DNA of 64,000 bases from Desulfosporosinus sp. OT (GTDB lineage: Bacteria > Bacillota > Desulfitobacteriia > Desulfitobacteriales > Desulfitobacteriaceae): contig NZ_AGAF01000148.1 of the NCBI RefSeq assembly GCF_000224515.1, positions 1-64,000 on the forward strand, given 5' to 3'. The notes beneath the pieces are model-generated. The model saw only the letters and a program-made list of their open reading frames with translations, was not told the origin of the DNA and ran no database searches. Position 1 is the first letter of the stretch; every line of letters begins with the position of its first letter. The translations under genes were made by a program, and so were the position numbers. Positions 50,380-58,749 of the stretch are shown here, one piece after another.

Positions 50380-51072
50380 CTACTTTGTAAAGATATGATT
50401 CCCAATTTTTTTAATCTGTGGTCGTGACCAAATATATTTATTTTTTGTTTTGGCTGGATTAAAAAAGAATAACGCCCCCCCTGAAGGGTCTGATCCGTTT
50501 ACAGCTTCTTGAGCGGCACGTAAAGCTGATGCCGAAGGTGGTAAATTAATTTGACCATCATCCACGCTGGAGAAGGCTTTAGGCTGGTAGATGATATCCG
50601 CAACAGTTTTAGGAAACGCAGGATCTGAAATCCGATTAATGATCACGGCAGCCACCGCAACTTGTCCAGTATAAGGTTCTCCACGTGCCTCTGCATTCAC
50701 GCAGCGGGCTAAAAGATTCGTGTCAATAGCTTTATTCCCAACAGCCTTTCCTGAGGCATTTGTATTTTGACTGGTTAAGCGCTTTAACTCCTTGATAGTA
50801 TTCGTTCCAGCTAATCCATCAACTCTTAACCCGTGGTCCTTTTGAAAATTCCGTACTGCTGCCTCTGTTTTCGAGCCGAACTTACCATCAACCTTTCCCA
50901 GTCCATAACCAAGCTGTACCAATTTAGCTTGCAACTCTTTAACTTCTGGACCTTTGCTCCCCCGCCCAAGCAGACGATCCCCTAAAGCTGCATACGCAAT
51001 CCCGGACAGGGTAATGCTGAGAATCAGTCCAATGATTAAGACGACCCTCCAAGGTCTAACGCGTAATTTCAT
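50380..51072 (-). CDS. sleB: Spore cortex-lytic enzyme SleB
   Basis: Lytic transglycosylase that degrades cortex peptidoglycan on germination. The 230-residue precursor has a signal segment (VVLIIGLILSITLSGIAYA), a PG_binding_1 domain (LLGRGSKGPEVKELQAKLVQLGYGLGKVDGKFGSKTEAAVRNFQKDHGL, about 35-100) and a Hydrolase_2 domain with catalytic Glu128 in CVNAEARGEPYTGQVAVAAVIINR. Translationally close to ypeB. I looked for a SigG promoter in 51073-51160 but could not support one. Confidence 0.96.
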   Translation of the reverse strand: MKLRVRPWRVVLIIGLILSITLSGIAYAALGDRLLGRGSKGPEVKELQAKLVQLGYGLGKVDGKFGSKTEAAVRNFQKDHGLRVDGLAGTNTIKELKRLTSQNTNASGKAVGNKAIDTNLLARCVNAEARGEPYTGQVAVAAVIINRISDPAFPKTVADIIYQPKAFSSVDDGQINLPPSASALRAAQEAVNGSDPSGGALFFFNPAKTKNKYIWSRPQIKKIGNHIFTK

Positions 51073-51154
51073 ACCCTCACCTCACTTTGTTTAATGCTTA
51101 CTTAGTGTGGCAAAAGTTCAGAGAAATTATCCAACATTATCCTCATAAAACATA

Positions 51155-51206
51155 AAAATAAAAATCGAAGGGTAGGGACACGATGCATCGCGCCCTTACC
51201 CTTCGT
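51155..51206 (-). terminator. Terminator of the nfeD-floA operon
   Basis: Arms 51167-51179 and 51194-51206 pair at most positions (one or two mismatches), and the minus strand continues ATTTTTATTTTTATG. It lies 28 nt past the stop of the 180-residue gene. Confidence 0.8.
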
Positions 51207-51233
51207 TACCCAATTTACTGCCCTATTAATCTG

Positions 51234-51776
51234 TTATGATCTCGGCCCCCTAAAAGGGCGCAAACTTCGGGGTTTCCCTAGAATTTCTGCCCATATAACC
51301 CCTTGGACAAGTTCTCTTTCCGTCAGCGAAAGCTCAATGCCCCTTAAACCTAGGGGTTCCTTGGCTACTTCCTCTCTGGGAATCTCTTCAGTACTCTTAT
51401 ACGCTTCAAGCCCAAGTATTCCTACGTAATCACTGGTTCCTTCAGTTCCTTGAGTTCCCTCGGTTCCTTGAGTTCCTTCAATGCCTTGAGTCCCCTCGGT
51501 TTCAACATAATAATCCTCGGGTGCTTCAAAATCTTTAGGTTTCGTCGATTTCAAAGATCCCGTTTGGTAAGGAACATTTTCTAAGGCTTGTTTTAGCTGC
51601 TCTTTCCAATTCCCAAGGGATGTTCCTTGAATTACATCTCTTATTGAGCGACCATCCGGCAATCTAAATGGGTCAGAGGGCTTGCTTGGCACTTGTTGAC
51701 TGCCACTCTTCTTCATAACCGAGACCATTAATTGGTAAATAGCCAAAATGATAATAACAACCGTGAAGATCGACAT
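51234..51776 (-). CDS. Membrane-anchored protein with TEGTQG repeats, unknown function
   Basis: I do not recognise this 180-residue protein. One N-terminal membrane span (MSIFTVVIIILAIYQLMVSV) is followed by a polar region and four tandem hexapeptides (TEGTQG, IEGTQG, TEGTQG, TEGTSD at residues 93-116; DNA 51429-51500), then a short domain ending LTERELVQGVIWAEILGKPRSLRPFRGPRS. AGGTGAG upstream of the ATG. It follows floA by 8 nt and shares its terminator, so it may work with the flotillin scaffold at the membrane. The slot is that of yqfB in B. subtilis, but it is not similar as far as I can tell. Confidence 0.75.
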   Translation of the reverse strand: MSIFTVVIIILAIYQLMVSVMKKSGSQQVPSKPSDPFRLPDGRSIRDVIQGTSLGNWKEQLKQALENVPYQTGSLKSTKPKDFEAPEDYYVETEGTQGIEGTQGTEGTQGTEGTSDYVGILGLEAYKSTEEIPREEVAKEPLGLRGIELSLTERELVQGVIWAEILGKPRSLRPFRGPRS

Positions 51777-51784
51777 GATCTCAC

Positions 51785-52783
51785 CTACTTCTTCGTGAGG
51801 CTATCACTGCCTGATTCCGTTTTACCCGTCTGAGCAATGTTGCCTCTCATCTGAGTGTCAGCCAGAATATTTTGCATGTTGTAATAGTCCATAACACCAA
51901 GTCTTCCTTCACGTAAGGCCTGAGCCATTGCTTTAGGAACTTCCGCCTCTGCATCAACCACCTTGGCCCTCATCTCTTGAACCGATGCCTTCATTTCTTG
52001 TTCCTTCGCAACGGCCATCGCACGCCGCTCTTCAGCTTTTGCTTGGGCAATGCGTTTATCCGCTTCTGCTTGGTCCATCTGCAGCTGAGCACCGATGTTT
52101 TTACCTACATCGACGTCCGCCATATCAATCGATAGAATTTCAAACGCTGTCCCCGCATCCAATCCTTTTGCTAACACCGTTTGCGAGATCAGCTCAGGTT
52201 TTTCTAATACAGCTTTATGGGATTCCGAAGAACCAATACTAGTGACAATTCCTTCCCCAACACGGGCGATAACTGTTTCTTCACCGGCACCACCAACAAG
52301 TCGATCAATATTGGCTCGTACGGTAACCTTGGCTTTGACTCTAAGCTCAATTCCATTTTGTGCTACGGCAGAGACAACCGGAGTTTCTATTACTTTCGGA
52401 TTAACCGACATCTGAACGGCTTGAAGAACATCTCTACCAGCTAGATCAATGGCTGCAGCTCGTTCAAACTGAAGCGGAATCGCAGCACGTTCAGCCGCAA
52501 TCAGAGCATTAACCACCCTATCGACGTTTCCACCTGCCAGATAGTGAGCTTCAAGCTGGTCTGTTGCAATTGCTAAACCTGCTTTATGCCCCTTAATCAT
52601 AGGATTCACGATCTTTGACGGTACCACACGTCGTAATCGCATACCGATTAAGTTGAAAATCCCTACATTAACTCCTGCGGCTAATGCCGAAATCCAAAGT
52701 CCTACTGGGATAAAGCTAAGAAGCACACTCACAAGTACAAACGCAATAAAAATTAACAGTAACGGCACGATTAATGTGGTCAT
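51785..52783 (-). CDS. floA: Flotillin-like protein FloA
   Basis: Scaffold of functional membrane microdomains. The 332 residues have an N-terminal hydrophobic hairpin ([44 protein letters not shown]), a PHB/SPFH-like domain ([50 protein letters not shown] region) and a C-terminal coiled coil rich in Glu-Ala ([32 protein letters not shown]). ATG at 52783 is forced, because the codon before is TGA. Its ribosome site lies 27 nt upstream with a hairpin between. Operon nfeD-floA as in B. subtilis yqeZ-yqfA. Confidence 0.95.
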   Translation of the reverse strand: MTTLIVPLLLIFIAFVLVSVLLSFIPVGLWISALAAGVNVGIFNLIGMRLRRVVPSKIVNPMIKGHKAGLAIATDQLEAHYLAGGNVDRVVNALIAAERAAIPLQFERAAAIDLAGRDVLQAVQMSVNPKVIETPVVSAVAQNGIELRVKAKVTVRANIDRLVGGAGEETVIARVGEGIVTSIGSSESHKAVLEKPELISQTVLAKGLDAGTAFEILSIDMADVDVGKNIGAQLQMDQAEADKRIAQAKAEERRAMAVAKEQEMKASVQEMRAKVVDAEAEVPKAMAQALREGRLGVMDYYNMQNILADTQMRGNIAQTGKTESGSDSLTKK

Positions 52784-52817
52784 TCAATGCTCGGTCGTAA
52801 CCGAGCTTCACCTCCTT
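52784..52817 (-). promoter_or_regulatory. floA ribosome binding site separated from the ATG by a hairpin
   Basis: The Shine-Dalgarno AAGGAGGTGA (52808-52817) overlaps the nfeD stop and ends 27 nt before the floA ATG. Between them a 7-bp perfect stem (52789-52795 with 52800-52806) is capped by the minus-strand loop TACG, of the UNCG type. Removing the 18-nt hairpin leaves 9 nt, the normal spacing. The folded leader would therefore place the site correctly. Confidence 0.75.
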
Positions 52818-53305
52818 ATGACTATTTCTTCTCTAACAATGATCCTATTCCCCTCAACAGCGATTACTCTGATCCCATTTCCTGGTCCAATAAACCCCCC
52901 TTCAGTTACAACATCTAAATGCTCCCCATCAAAATCTGCTGTACCGGCTGGGCGCAACTGGGTGAGGGATATCCCAACTCTCCCAAGATACACTTCATAT
53001 TGAACTTTAGGGGCAACATATCCTCCCTTAGAGGTTTGGCGTGTACTTAAAGAGAACTTCTGCCACAAGCGCCGAGTGCGAGGTGAACGAAAACTCAAGA
53101 AAGTGATGATTCCTAACACAACCAAAGCACCACCCGTCAAAAGCACCCCTTCTAGCAACGAGTCAGTCACTAAGAAAATGCCCGTGATTAAGGCTGCAAT
53201 TCCGAGCATCCCACTAACCCCGAAACCTGGAATAATAAATATCTCAACCGCCAACAAAACAATCCCGATCACAAACAGCGCAGCAATAATACCTTGCGGC
53301 ACCAC
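52808..53305 (-). CDS. NfeD family protein (short form)
   Basis: Membrane partner of flotillins. The 165 residues contain three to four hydrophobic segments (IIAALFVIGIVLLAVEIFIIPGFGVSGMLGIAALITGIFLV, LLTGGALVVLGIITFLSF) and a C-terminal OB-fold NfeD domain (GRVGISLTQLRPAGTADFDGEHLDVVTEGGFIGPGNGIRVIAVEGNRIIV). The long-form protease domain is absent. Two adjacent GTG codons (53305, 53302) follow AGGAGG. Its stop overlaps the floA ribosome site. Confidence 0.93.
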   Translation of the reverse strand: MVPQGIIAALFVIGIVLLAVEIFIIPGFGVSGMLGIAALITGIFLVTDSLLEGVLLTGGALVVLGIITFLSFRSPRTRRLWQKFSLSTRQTSKGGYVAPKVQYEVYLGRVGISLTQLRPAGTADFDGEHLDVVTEGGFIGPGNGIRVIAVEGNRIIVREEIVIRR

Positions 53306-53349
53306 CCTCTCCTCCTTTCTTCAAGCTAAAGCGTACTCTCTTTCTATCT

Positions 53350-53925
53350 TCAGTCCTTGGTGTCCAAAGTGTTTAACCAACGCTTCGCAATTTGTTTATA
53401 TAAATTGGCTCTCGCCAATAAATTTAGAATAACAAGCGTCGTGGCAACCTTTTCCCTGTCCTCCACTTCCATTTTCTCTCCGTTAAGCGTCTCCTCGACT
53501 TCTTTTTCTAGTCCCTGAAGGGATATCTGCCAATCCATCTGAGATCGGTCGAAGATTTCACTGTAATATCGATAAAGTTTGGTGGGATTAATGCGGTCAT
53601 CCGACGTGTCCAAGAGACTTTCGTTAACATAACCAAGCAAATTGGAGACCTCTTCAAGTGATAGGATATCGCGCAAGTCATTAATAAGTAAGATATTAGC
53701 AACTTGTTCACGGTTATATTTTTTCTTCTGCGGATTGGGGACATACTTACGCCTTACCCAGTTCTGAACATGAGTGGGATTGATATCATTCTGACTAACC
53801 CTTTTAGCCACTTCTACAACTTGGGCCAGCATCATTGAGTCTAGTTCTAGATAAGGAAGTGCTTTCTGCTTAGGTTCTAAATCATTTAACACATCGCAAA
53901 TCGCCTGCATATGCTTTGAATTCAT
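53350..53925 (-). CDS. DUF1836 domain protein (YkrK-like)
   Basis: A 191-residue predicted regulator. The N-terminal half has a MerR-like winged helix pattern (INPTHVQNWVRRKYVPNPQKKKYNREQVANILLINDLRDILSLEEVSNLL), the hallmark of DUF1836, whose B. subtilis member YkrK (Rok-independent) represses a membrane protease gene. C-terminal half is helical. ATG at 53925 with AGGTG upstream. It lies upstream of nfeD-floA in the same direction (44-nt gap) and is divergent from a radical SAM gene across 228 nt of AT-rich DNA; it could control either. Confidence 0.82.
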   Translation of the reverse strand: MNSKHMQAICDVLNDLEPKQKALPYLELDSMMLAQVVEVAKRVSQNDINPTHVQNWVRRKYVPNPQKKKYNREQVANILLINDLRDILSLEEVSNLLGYVNESLLDTSDDRINPTKLYRYYSEIFDRSQMDWQISLQGLEKEVEETLNGEKMEVEDREKVATTLVILNLLARANLYKQIAKRWLNTLDTKD

Positions 53926-54153
53926 GCTTTCACCTGCTTTGATATTAATGTTAGTTGTTATAATAATGATATTATATGATCATTCTAATCATATGTCAAT
54001 ATATCGAATTCATCTTTATATATATTTTACTATCATTTATCATCGTCATTGATCGAGTTCTATTTTGTGTGTTATCCTTAATATGCAGGTACTCACCCTC
54101 TATCTGTAGAAAAGAGATTTAAGATACTCAAAAAAGGACTAGGAGATGGTACA

Positions 54154-55029
54154 GTGTTTTACGAAGGAAAAATATACCGTCCGCCCAGTGAGGCAAAAAG
54201 TATTATCTTGCAGATCACTGTGGGATGCCAGCACAATGCCTGTAGCTTTTGCGCTATGTATAAGGATAAATCCTTCAGGATTAAATCTGGCGCAGAAATC
54301 AAAGATATTATTGCTACAGCCGTTGCCCAGGATTTAGATGCGGAACGAATTTTTTTAGCGGATGGAGATGCTATAGCGGTAGATACCTCTTTGCTCATCG
54401 AAATTCTTGATCAACTTTACGAAGGATTTCCTCGACTTAAACGAGTTGGGATTTATGGTGGCCCAAAGGATATACTCGCCAAGAGCCCCGAAGAGTTAGC
54501 AAACTTAAAGGCCCATGGTTTAACGATGGTTTATTTGGGCGTTGAAAGTGGCAATGACGCGATTTTAACCGCTGTCTGTAAAGGCGTCACATCTGAGCAG
54601 ATGATCGCTGCCGGGCAACGAGTCAAAGCCAGCGGTTTAACTCTCTCCTGTACAGTCATTATTGGCCTTGGGGGAAAAGCCCATTCACCTGAACATGCCG
54701 TTGATACCGCACGAGTTATTAGTTCCATTGACCCTCATTTTTTAGGGGCGTTAACCTTAATGGTCGAGCCGCTTGCTCCTTTGTCAAAAGCTATCGAACG
54801 CGGAACCTTTCAACTTCTCACACCCTTCGAATGCCTAACTGAAATTCAAATCTTGCTTGAACAACTTAGAGTTACTCACTGTGTTTTTCGGAGTAATCAT
54901 GCCTCCAATTATTTGCCCCTCCGGGCAACACTGCCCGATCAGCGGGACGAATTGTTGAAGACCCTCGACAACGTCATCAGGAATCATGCCATTGACCAAC
55001 TTCGCCCTGAAGGTTGGCGAGGCCTGTAG
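54154..55029 (+). CDS. Radical SAM protein
   Basis: A 291-residue radical SAM enzyme of the COG1032-like group. The cluster-binding motif is CQHNACSFC (CX4CX2C instead of the usual CX3CX2C), followed by AMYKDKSFR. Other landmarks are FLADGDAIAVDTSLLIEIL, GVESGNDAILTAVCKG and CTVIIGLGGKAHS. GTG at 54154 has AGGAG 8 nt upstream. Short relatives with this motif are widespread in Firmicutes and unassigned; the motif variant is known for the group. Monocistronic on the plus strand. Confidence 0.85.
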   Translation: MFYEGKIYRPPSEAKSIILQITVGCQHNACSFCAMYKDKSFRIKSGAEIKDIIATAVAQDLDAERIFLADGDAIAVDTSLLIEILDQLYEGFPRLKRVGIYGGPKDILAKSPEELANLKAHGLTMVYLGVESGNDAILTAVCKGVTSEQMIAAGQRVKASGLTLSCTVIIGLGGKAHSPEHAVDTARVISSIDPHFLGALTLMVEPLAPLSKAIERGTFQLLTPFECLTEIQILLEQLRVTHCVFRSNHASNYLPLRATLPDQRDELLKTLDNVIRNHAIDQLRPEGWRGL

Positions 55030-55076
55030 TATAAAAAAAGTTGCAACAAAAATTATGTTTTCTAGAATTAGTTAAA

Positions 55077-55162
55077 GAAAACTTGGCTGGCGCCCGAAGA
55101 CACTGTTTTCGCACATATTAGCCTTCTTGCAGTATGTAACGAAGTTATACTTTCTGATAAGT
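55077..55162 (+). repeat. Family B repeat between convergent genes
   Basis: Starts GAAAACTTGGCTGGCGCC, contains CGAAGACACTGTTTTCGCAC with GAAGACA/TGTTTTC self-complementarity, and ends TTATACTTTCTGATAAGTA. The first part recurs at 60.5 kb and, inverted, at 41.1 kb; the end recurs at 58.6 kb; the module 55095-55130 recurs at 12.95 and 60.5 kb. Confidence 0.65.
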
Positions 55163-55189
55163 ATAAATAAAACAGAGCAGAAAATTGGC

Positions 55190-56341
55190 TCATCCAATTT
55201 TCTGCTCCATCCTTAGATGTAATACTAATTGCAGTATATTTTCCACGGCCCGTTCTGTGGAGTGACCCGGTAAAGCAATGGCCGCTTTTCTCCGCATTTT
55301 CTCAATCTCCTCCGGATGCCTTAAGAAGCGGTTTAAAAGCTTTTCCAGTTCTTCCTCGTTACTAGCTAAGCATCCTGCACCTATATGCTGCACAAAGTGG
55401 GCATTTTCTTGTTCTTGGCCAGGAATTGGCTTATAAATAACCAATGGCAAGTGCTTCGTTAAGGCTTCAGAAACCGTTAACCCGCCCGCCTTTGTGATAA
55501 TCAAGTCCGAAACCGACATTAATTCTTCTACATTATCAACAAATTCGAACCTCATCATTGGGTTTCGACCCTGCGCAATTACTTCTTCTAAAGAAAGATA
55601 CAACTTCTTATTTTTTCCACAAACAATTATTGTCTGGACCGGGACTGGAGAATCTGCAAGTTTTTGGCAGATTCTTTTCGCGCTTTTCAAAACTCCATAA
55701 GATCCCCCCATCAACAAAAAGATAGGAACATCGGACTTTAAACCTAACTTAGTGATAATATGCCCTCGATCTATTTCTTCATCAAATTTAGGGCTTACCG
55801 GAATCCCGCTCACATGAATGCGTTGTGCATTAATTCCCCAAGACTCTAAACTTGCCTTCACCTCTGAACAGGCCACAACGTAGCCATCAACACCTTGATG
55901 AACCCAGTGACTGTGGACTGTATAATCGGTGATTACAGTGATCACCGGAACATCAAGGAGTTGATCAAGCCTGAGTTGAGCCAGAATCGACGAAACAGTG
56001 GGATAAGTACACACAATGAAATCCGGTTTAAATACATGAATGTATTGAAGGAAATTACTTCGCCCCAATTGACTCAAGAAATGTTGACTTTTAGATCGAG
56101 GTTGTACCTTAGCTGTTTTATAATAAAATTTCCCCCAAAGTTTGGGTATGTATTTAATAATCTCGCTATAGATATTTTTGATCATAGTGTTAATCGGTTG
56201 ATTTAAAAAGTCACCGAAATCCAAGTGGATAATTTTCGCCGCAGGATGCTTAATAAGTATCCCTTCAATCACAGCTTCAGCAGCCCGCAAATGTCCATTT
56301 CCAAACGTTGCGGAGAATACGAGAACCTTTAACGGTTTCAA
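55190..56341 (-). CDS. UgtP/MGDG synthase-like glycosyltransferase (GT28)
   Basis: Membrane-associated glycosyltransferase that adds sugar to diacylglycerol, making glycolipid anchors. The 383 residues begin LKVLVFSATFGNGHLRAAEAVIEG (acceptor loop of the MGDG synthase family) and contain MGGSYGVLKSAKRI and TKAGGLTVSEALTKHLPLVIYKPIPGQEQEN (donor site). TTG start at 56341 with GAGGGAGGG upstream. The processive diglucosyl enzyme UgtP is the nearest model; the sugar is not certain. Confidence 0.88.
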   Translation of the reverse strand: MKPLKVLVFSATFGNGHLRAAEAVIEGILIKHPAAKIIHLDFGDFLNQPINTMIKNIYSEIIKYIPKLWGKFYYKTAKVQPRSKSQHFLSQLGRSNFLQYIHVFKPDFIVCTYPTVSSILAQLRLDQLLDVPVITVITDYTVHSHWVHQGVDGYVVACSEVKASLESWGINAQRIHVSGIPVSPKFDEEIDRGHIITKLGLKSDVPIFLLMGGSYGVLKSAKRICQKLADSPVPVQTIIVCGKNKKLYLSLEEVIAQGRNPMMRFEFVDNVEELMSVSDLIITKAGGLTVSEALTKHLPLVIYKPIPGQEQENAHFVQHIGAGCLASNEEELEKLLNRFLRHPEEIEKMRRKAAIALPGHSTERAVENILQLVLHLRMEQKIG

Positions 56342-56719
56342 AGATTGGCCCTCCCTCTCATCTACAACAACCTTATTCTAGCTATCGACTAGTAAACCAA
56401 ACTTTTTACAATTTAATATTTATAACTTTTATACCGCTCAGTAGCCCGCAGGTTCATGCAAGTGTCATAGAGCTACTTATATTATAGGGATATCTTTGGG
56501 AAAAAGAAAGGTAATATTCACTTCCCTGCAAACCTCGTAAATTTGTTTGGCTAACTCTATGTTATGAGCTAAAATAATTGTAAGCAAGCAAAAAGTTTCG
56601 ATGGCTTTAACTTATTTTTGAGACTACCTTTCGATATCAAAATTTAATAATGGCTCGGTGCACTATTTGTACCGAACTAATATAACTCAAGTATTTATTT
56701 ATGAAGGGCGGATAAGAAC

Positions 56720-57199
56720 ATGTCGCATAAAACAAACGCAGCTCGCATTCTTGATCAGGCCAAAATTTCTTATGAATTAAAAGACTATATTGTCGATGAA
56801 TCCGATTTATCTGCAGTTGCTGTTGCCAATAAAGTAGGTCTCCCCATCGAGCAAGTATATAAAACTTTAATAGCTCGCGGCGACAAAACAGGGGTAATCG
56901 TTGCTTGTATTCAAGGCGATCATGAACTCCATCTCAAACGATTAGCTGCACTCAGCGGAAATAAGAAGGTTGAAGTTGTATCCCTTAAAGAGGTCCAACC
57001 GCTGACTGGTTATATCCGGGGTGGCGTTTCTCCCCTGGGAATGAAAAAAACCTTTCCCATCTTTATCGACTCTGCTATAGAAAAACTTGATAAAATCGCT
57101 GTCAGCGCCGGATCACGCGGCTTGCAACTTTTCTTGCGCCCTATAGATTTAATTTCAGTGACCAAAGCTCAATTAGGGTCAATTGGCGATTCTGTCTGA
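56720..57199 (+). CDS. ybaK: Cys-tRNA(Pro)/Cys-tRNA(Cys) deacylase YbaK
   Basis: Trans-acting editing domain that hydrolyses mischarged Cys-tRNA(Pro). The 159 residues contain the catalytic lysine region EQVYKTLIARGDKTGVIVACIQGDHELHLKRLA and the GXXXP loop GYIRGGVSPLGMKKTFPIFID. ATG at 56720 with AAGGGCGG upstream. The 378-nt gap before it (56342-56719) is AT-rich and holds no other feature I can support. Closely related EbsC/YeaK proteins have other specificities. Confidence 0.9.
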   Translation: MSHKTNAARILDQAKISYELKDYIVDESDLSAVAVANKVGLPIEQVYKTLIARGDKTGVIVACIQGDHELHLKRLAALSGNKKVEVVSLKEVQPLTGYIRGGVSPLGMKKTFPIFIDSAIEKLDKIAVSAGSRGLQLFLRPIDLISVTKAQLGSIGDSV

Positions 57200-57235
57200 T
57201 TTCTGGGAACAATCAAAGTTTCGTTTAAAACTATT

Positions 57236-57274
57236 GAAGGGGCTACCTGAAAAAACATTCACGGTAGCCCCTTC
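57236..57274. terminator. Bidirectional terminator between ybaK and the NlpC/P60 gene
   Basis: Arms 57236-57247 and 57263-57274 pair perfectly over 12 nt with a 15-nt loop. It lies between convergent genes, 37 nt past ybaK and 34 nt past the hydrolase stop. Confidence 0.82.
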
Positions 57275-57307
57275 ATCAAACTTTATCTAGTTAAATCAAT
57301 TTGTTCC

Positions 57308-58003
57308 CTACAGAACCCGACTAGCACCTACATAACAGGATTTCCAATACGGTCCAATAACATAAACCGTAACCCCCTTAGACTCCGACGCATTAATAAA
57401 TTGACCATCGCCAAGATAAATCCCCACGTGACTTACAACACCATTGCTCGCAAACGAGAAAAAGACCAAATCTCCCGGTTGAAGGTCCTCGAAGGCAACC
57501 TTAGTTCCTACATTATATTGGTCAACTGAAACCCTGGGCAACGTAATTCCATTTTTCCCAAACACATATGAAACGAATCCAGAGCAGTCAAAACCAGTCT
57601 CTGGTGTAGACCCACCCCATTGATACCTAACGCCAAGATATTGTTTTGCCGTAACAATGACGGAATCTACTTTCGACTGACGTTGCTTAGCTAAATAAGC
57701 CTCATTGAGCGACTTTACGGTCATAGGTCCAACAATTCCATCACCCACTAAACTATGGGCCAGTTGAAACGTTATCACTCCCTGTTTAGTCATGCTCCCA
57801 AAGATGCCATCCACTTTCCCAACATTGTACCCCAAATCATTAAGTTTTGTTTGCAGTTCTACAACATCCGCTCCTGTGGACCCTACCTTAAGCAAAACAT
57901 TTCCCAACGATGCTTGGGCAGGAGGCGATGAAAATAATGAAAGTGAAAAAATTAACAAAAATAGGGCCAAAGTTAGTTTGCTTTTCATTCTTTCTTTATC
58001 CAT
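57308..58003 (-). CDS. Secreted NlpC/P60 peptidoglycan hydrolase with PG-binding domain
   Basis: Predicted endopeptidase cutting D-Glu to diamino acid bonds in peptidoglycan. The 231-residue precursor has a signal peptide (LTLALFLLIFSLSLFSSPPAQA), a PG_binding_1 domain (LLKVGSTGADVVELQTKLNDLGYNVGKVDGIFGSMTKQGVITFQ) and an NlpC/P60 domain with Cys of GFDCSGFVSYVF and His of GVVSHVGIYLG. The third polar residue, usually His, is Asn (FINAS), a variation known in the family. The start at 58003 or 57988 is uncertain. No ydaO-type riboswitch could be supported upstream (58004-58315 holds nothing I recognise). Confidence 0.9.
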   Translation of the reverse strand: MDKERMKSKLTLALFLLIFSLSLFSSPPAQASLGNVLLKVGSTGADVVELQTKLNDLGYNVGKVDGIFGSMTKQGVITFQLAHSLVGDGIVGPMTVKSLNEAYLAKQRQSKVDSVIVTAKQYLGVRYQWGGSTPETGFDCSGFVSYVFGKNGITLPRVSVDQYNVGTKVAFEDLQPGDLVFFSFASNGVVSHVGIYLGDGQFINASESKGVTVYVIGPYWKSCYVGASRVL

Positions 58004-58315
58004 CCTTTCCTTTAACAAATAAAACCTTTTGCAATACTGGCAACTATAATCCAATTATCGTCAAATTACGACAAAAAATCCATATGTAAAATCTTGTACG
58101 CCTTCAATATTTTACATATTCATAATACTGTTCCATTTTCAGAGAGCTTATCCATCCTTTTGCTCAATCAATTGAACTAGCGACTTACGTTTTCTTCATC
58201 CCCTCACACAGCTCCCAATTATAACCATATAATTATTTGTTTATCCTGAAGTGCCGGCACACACCACCTTCAAGACCTCAATGAAGCGGGCGGCATTGGT
58301 GCTGTTATGTATGGG

Positions 58316-58355
58316 CAAAAACGTAGAGGCTGGGATTTAATTTCCCGGCCTCTAC
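58316..58355 (-). terminator. Terminator of the 53-residue small gene
   Basis: Arms 58323-58335 and 58343-58355 pair over 13 nt (one G-U), and the minus strand continues with GTTTTTG. It lies 28 nt past the stop of the small gene. Confidence 0.85.
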
Positions 58356-58382
58356 CTCTAACCTTATAAAATTATGTAACTA

Positions 58383-58544
58383 CTAAGAAAGCGTTAACTC
58401 TTTTACTTCCGAATTTCTAAATTTCTCTCCAGTAAGTCCAATAGAATCATTCATTTGACTAGTTAGACTTCCAGTTTCGTTGACGACGTCCTTTTTTACC
58501 CCTGCAGGCGCTCCAAATTCCTGGCTAACCTCTTTGTCTTCCAT
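58383..58544 (-). CDS. Small hydrophilic protein, 53 residues, unknown
   Basis: A short gene with ATG at 58544, GGAGG 9 nt upstream, stop TAG at 58383 and an intrinsic terminator 28 nt after it. The product starts MEDKEVSQEFGAPAGVKKDV and ends EKFRNSEVKELTLS. It is polar, slightly acidic, without cysteine, membrane segment or any motif I know. The compact unit of ribosome site, frame and terminator makes it likely to be expressed. It stands alone between the NlpC/P60 gene and glnS. Possible roles include a spore or stress small protein or a peptide precursor, all unproven. Confidence 0.65.
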   Translation of the reverse strand: MEDKEVSQEFGAPAGVKKDVVNETGSLTSQMNDSIGLTGEKFRNSEVKELTLS

Positions 58545-58620
58545 TACTATAAACCTCCAATAACTCTTTTGTTCTGCTTAGTATTTCCAAGAATTTAGAA
58601 AAAATGTTAAAGCAGATATA

Positions 58621-58682
58621 GAAAACTTGGCTGGACCTTCCAGAAAGTATACAACGAAAAAGTTATACGTTCTGATTAGTAA
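58621..58682 (+). repeat. Short family B repeat upstream of the 53-residue gene
   Basis: Starts GAAAACTTGGCTGG as at 55.1 and 60.5 kb, but goes directly to AGAAAGTATAC and ends GTTATACGTTCTGATTAGTA, an imperfect inverted repeat like the end of the 55.1 kb copy. It lacks the GAAGACA module. Confidence 0.6.
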
Positions 58683-58749
58683 AAAAAGATCGACCAGCAA
58701 ATGCAGTCGATCTTTTCCTTCTTGTAATACAAGAAAAGCAAAGTAATAT

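Noticed and set aside
58004..58315. Possible c-di-AMP (ydaO) riboswitch upstream of the NlpC/P60 gene
   Set aside because: Expected for this gene class, but I could not find the conserved core on the minus strand; the only clear structure upstream is the terminator of the small gene.
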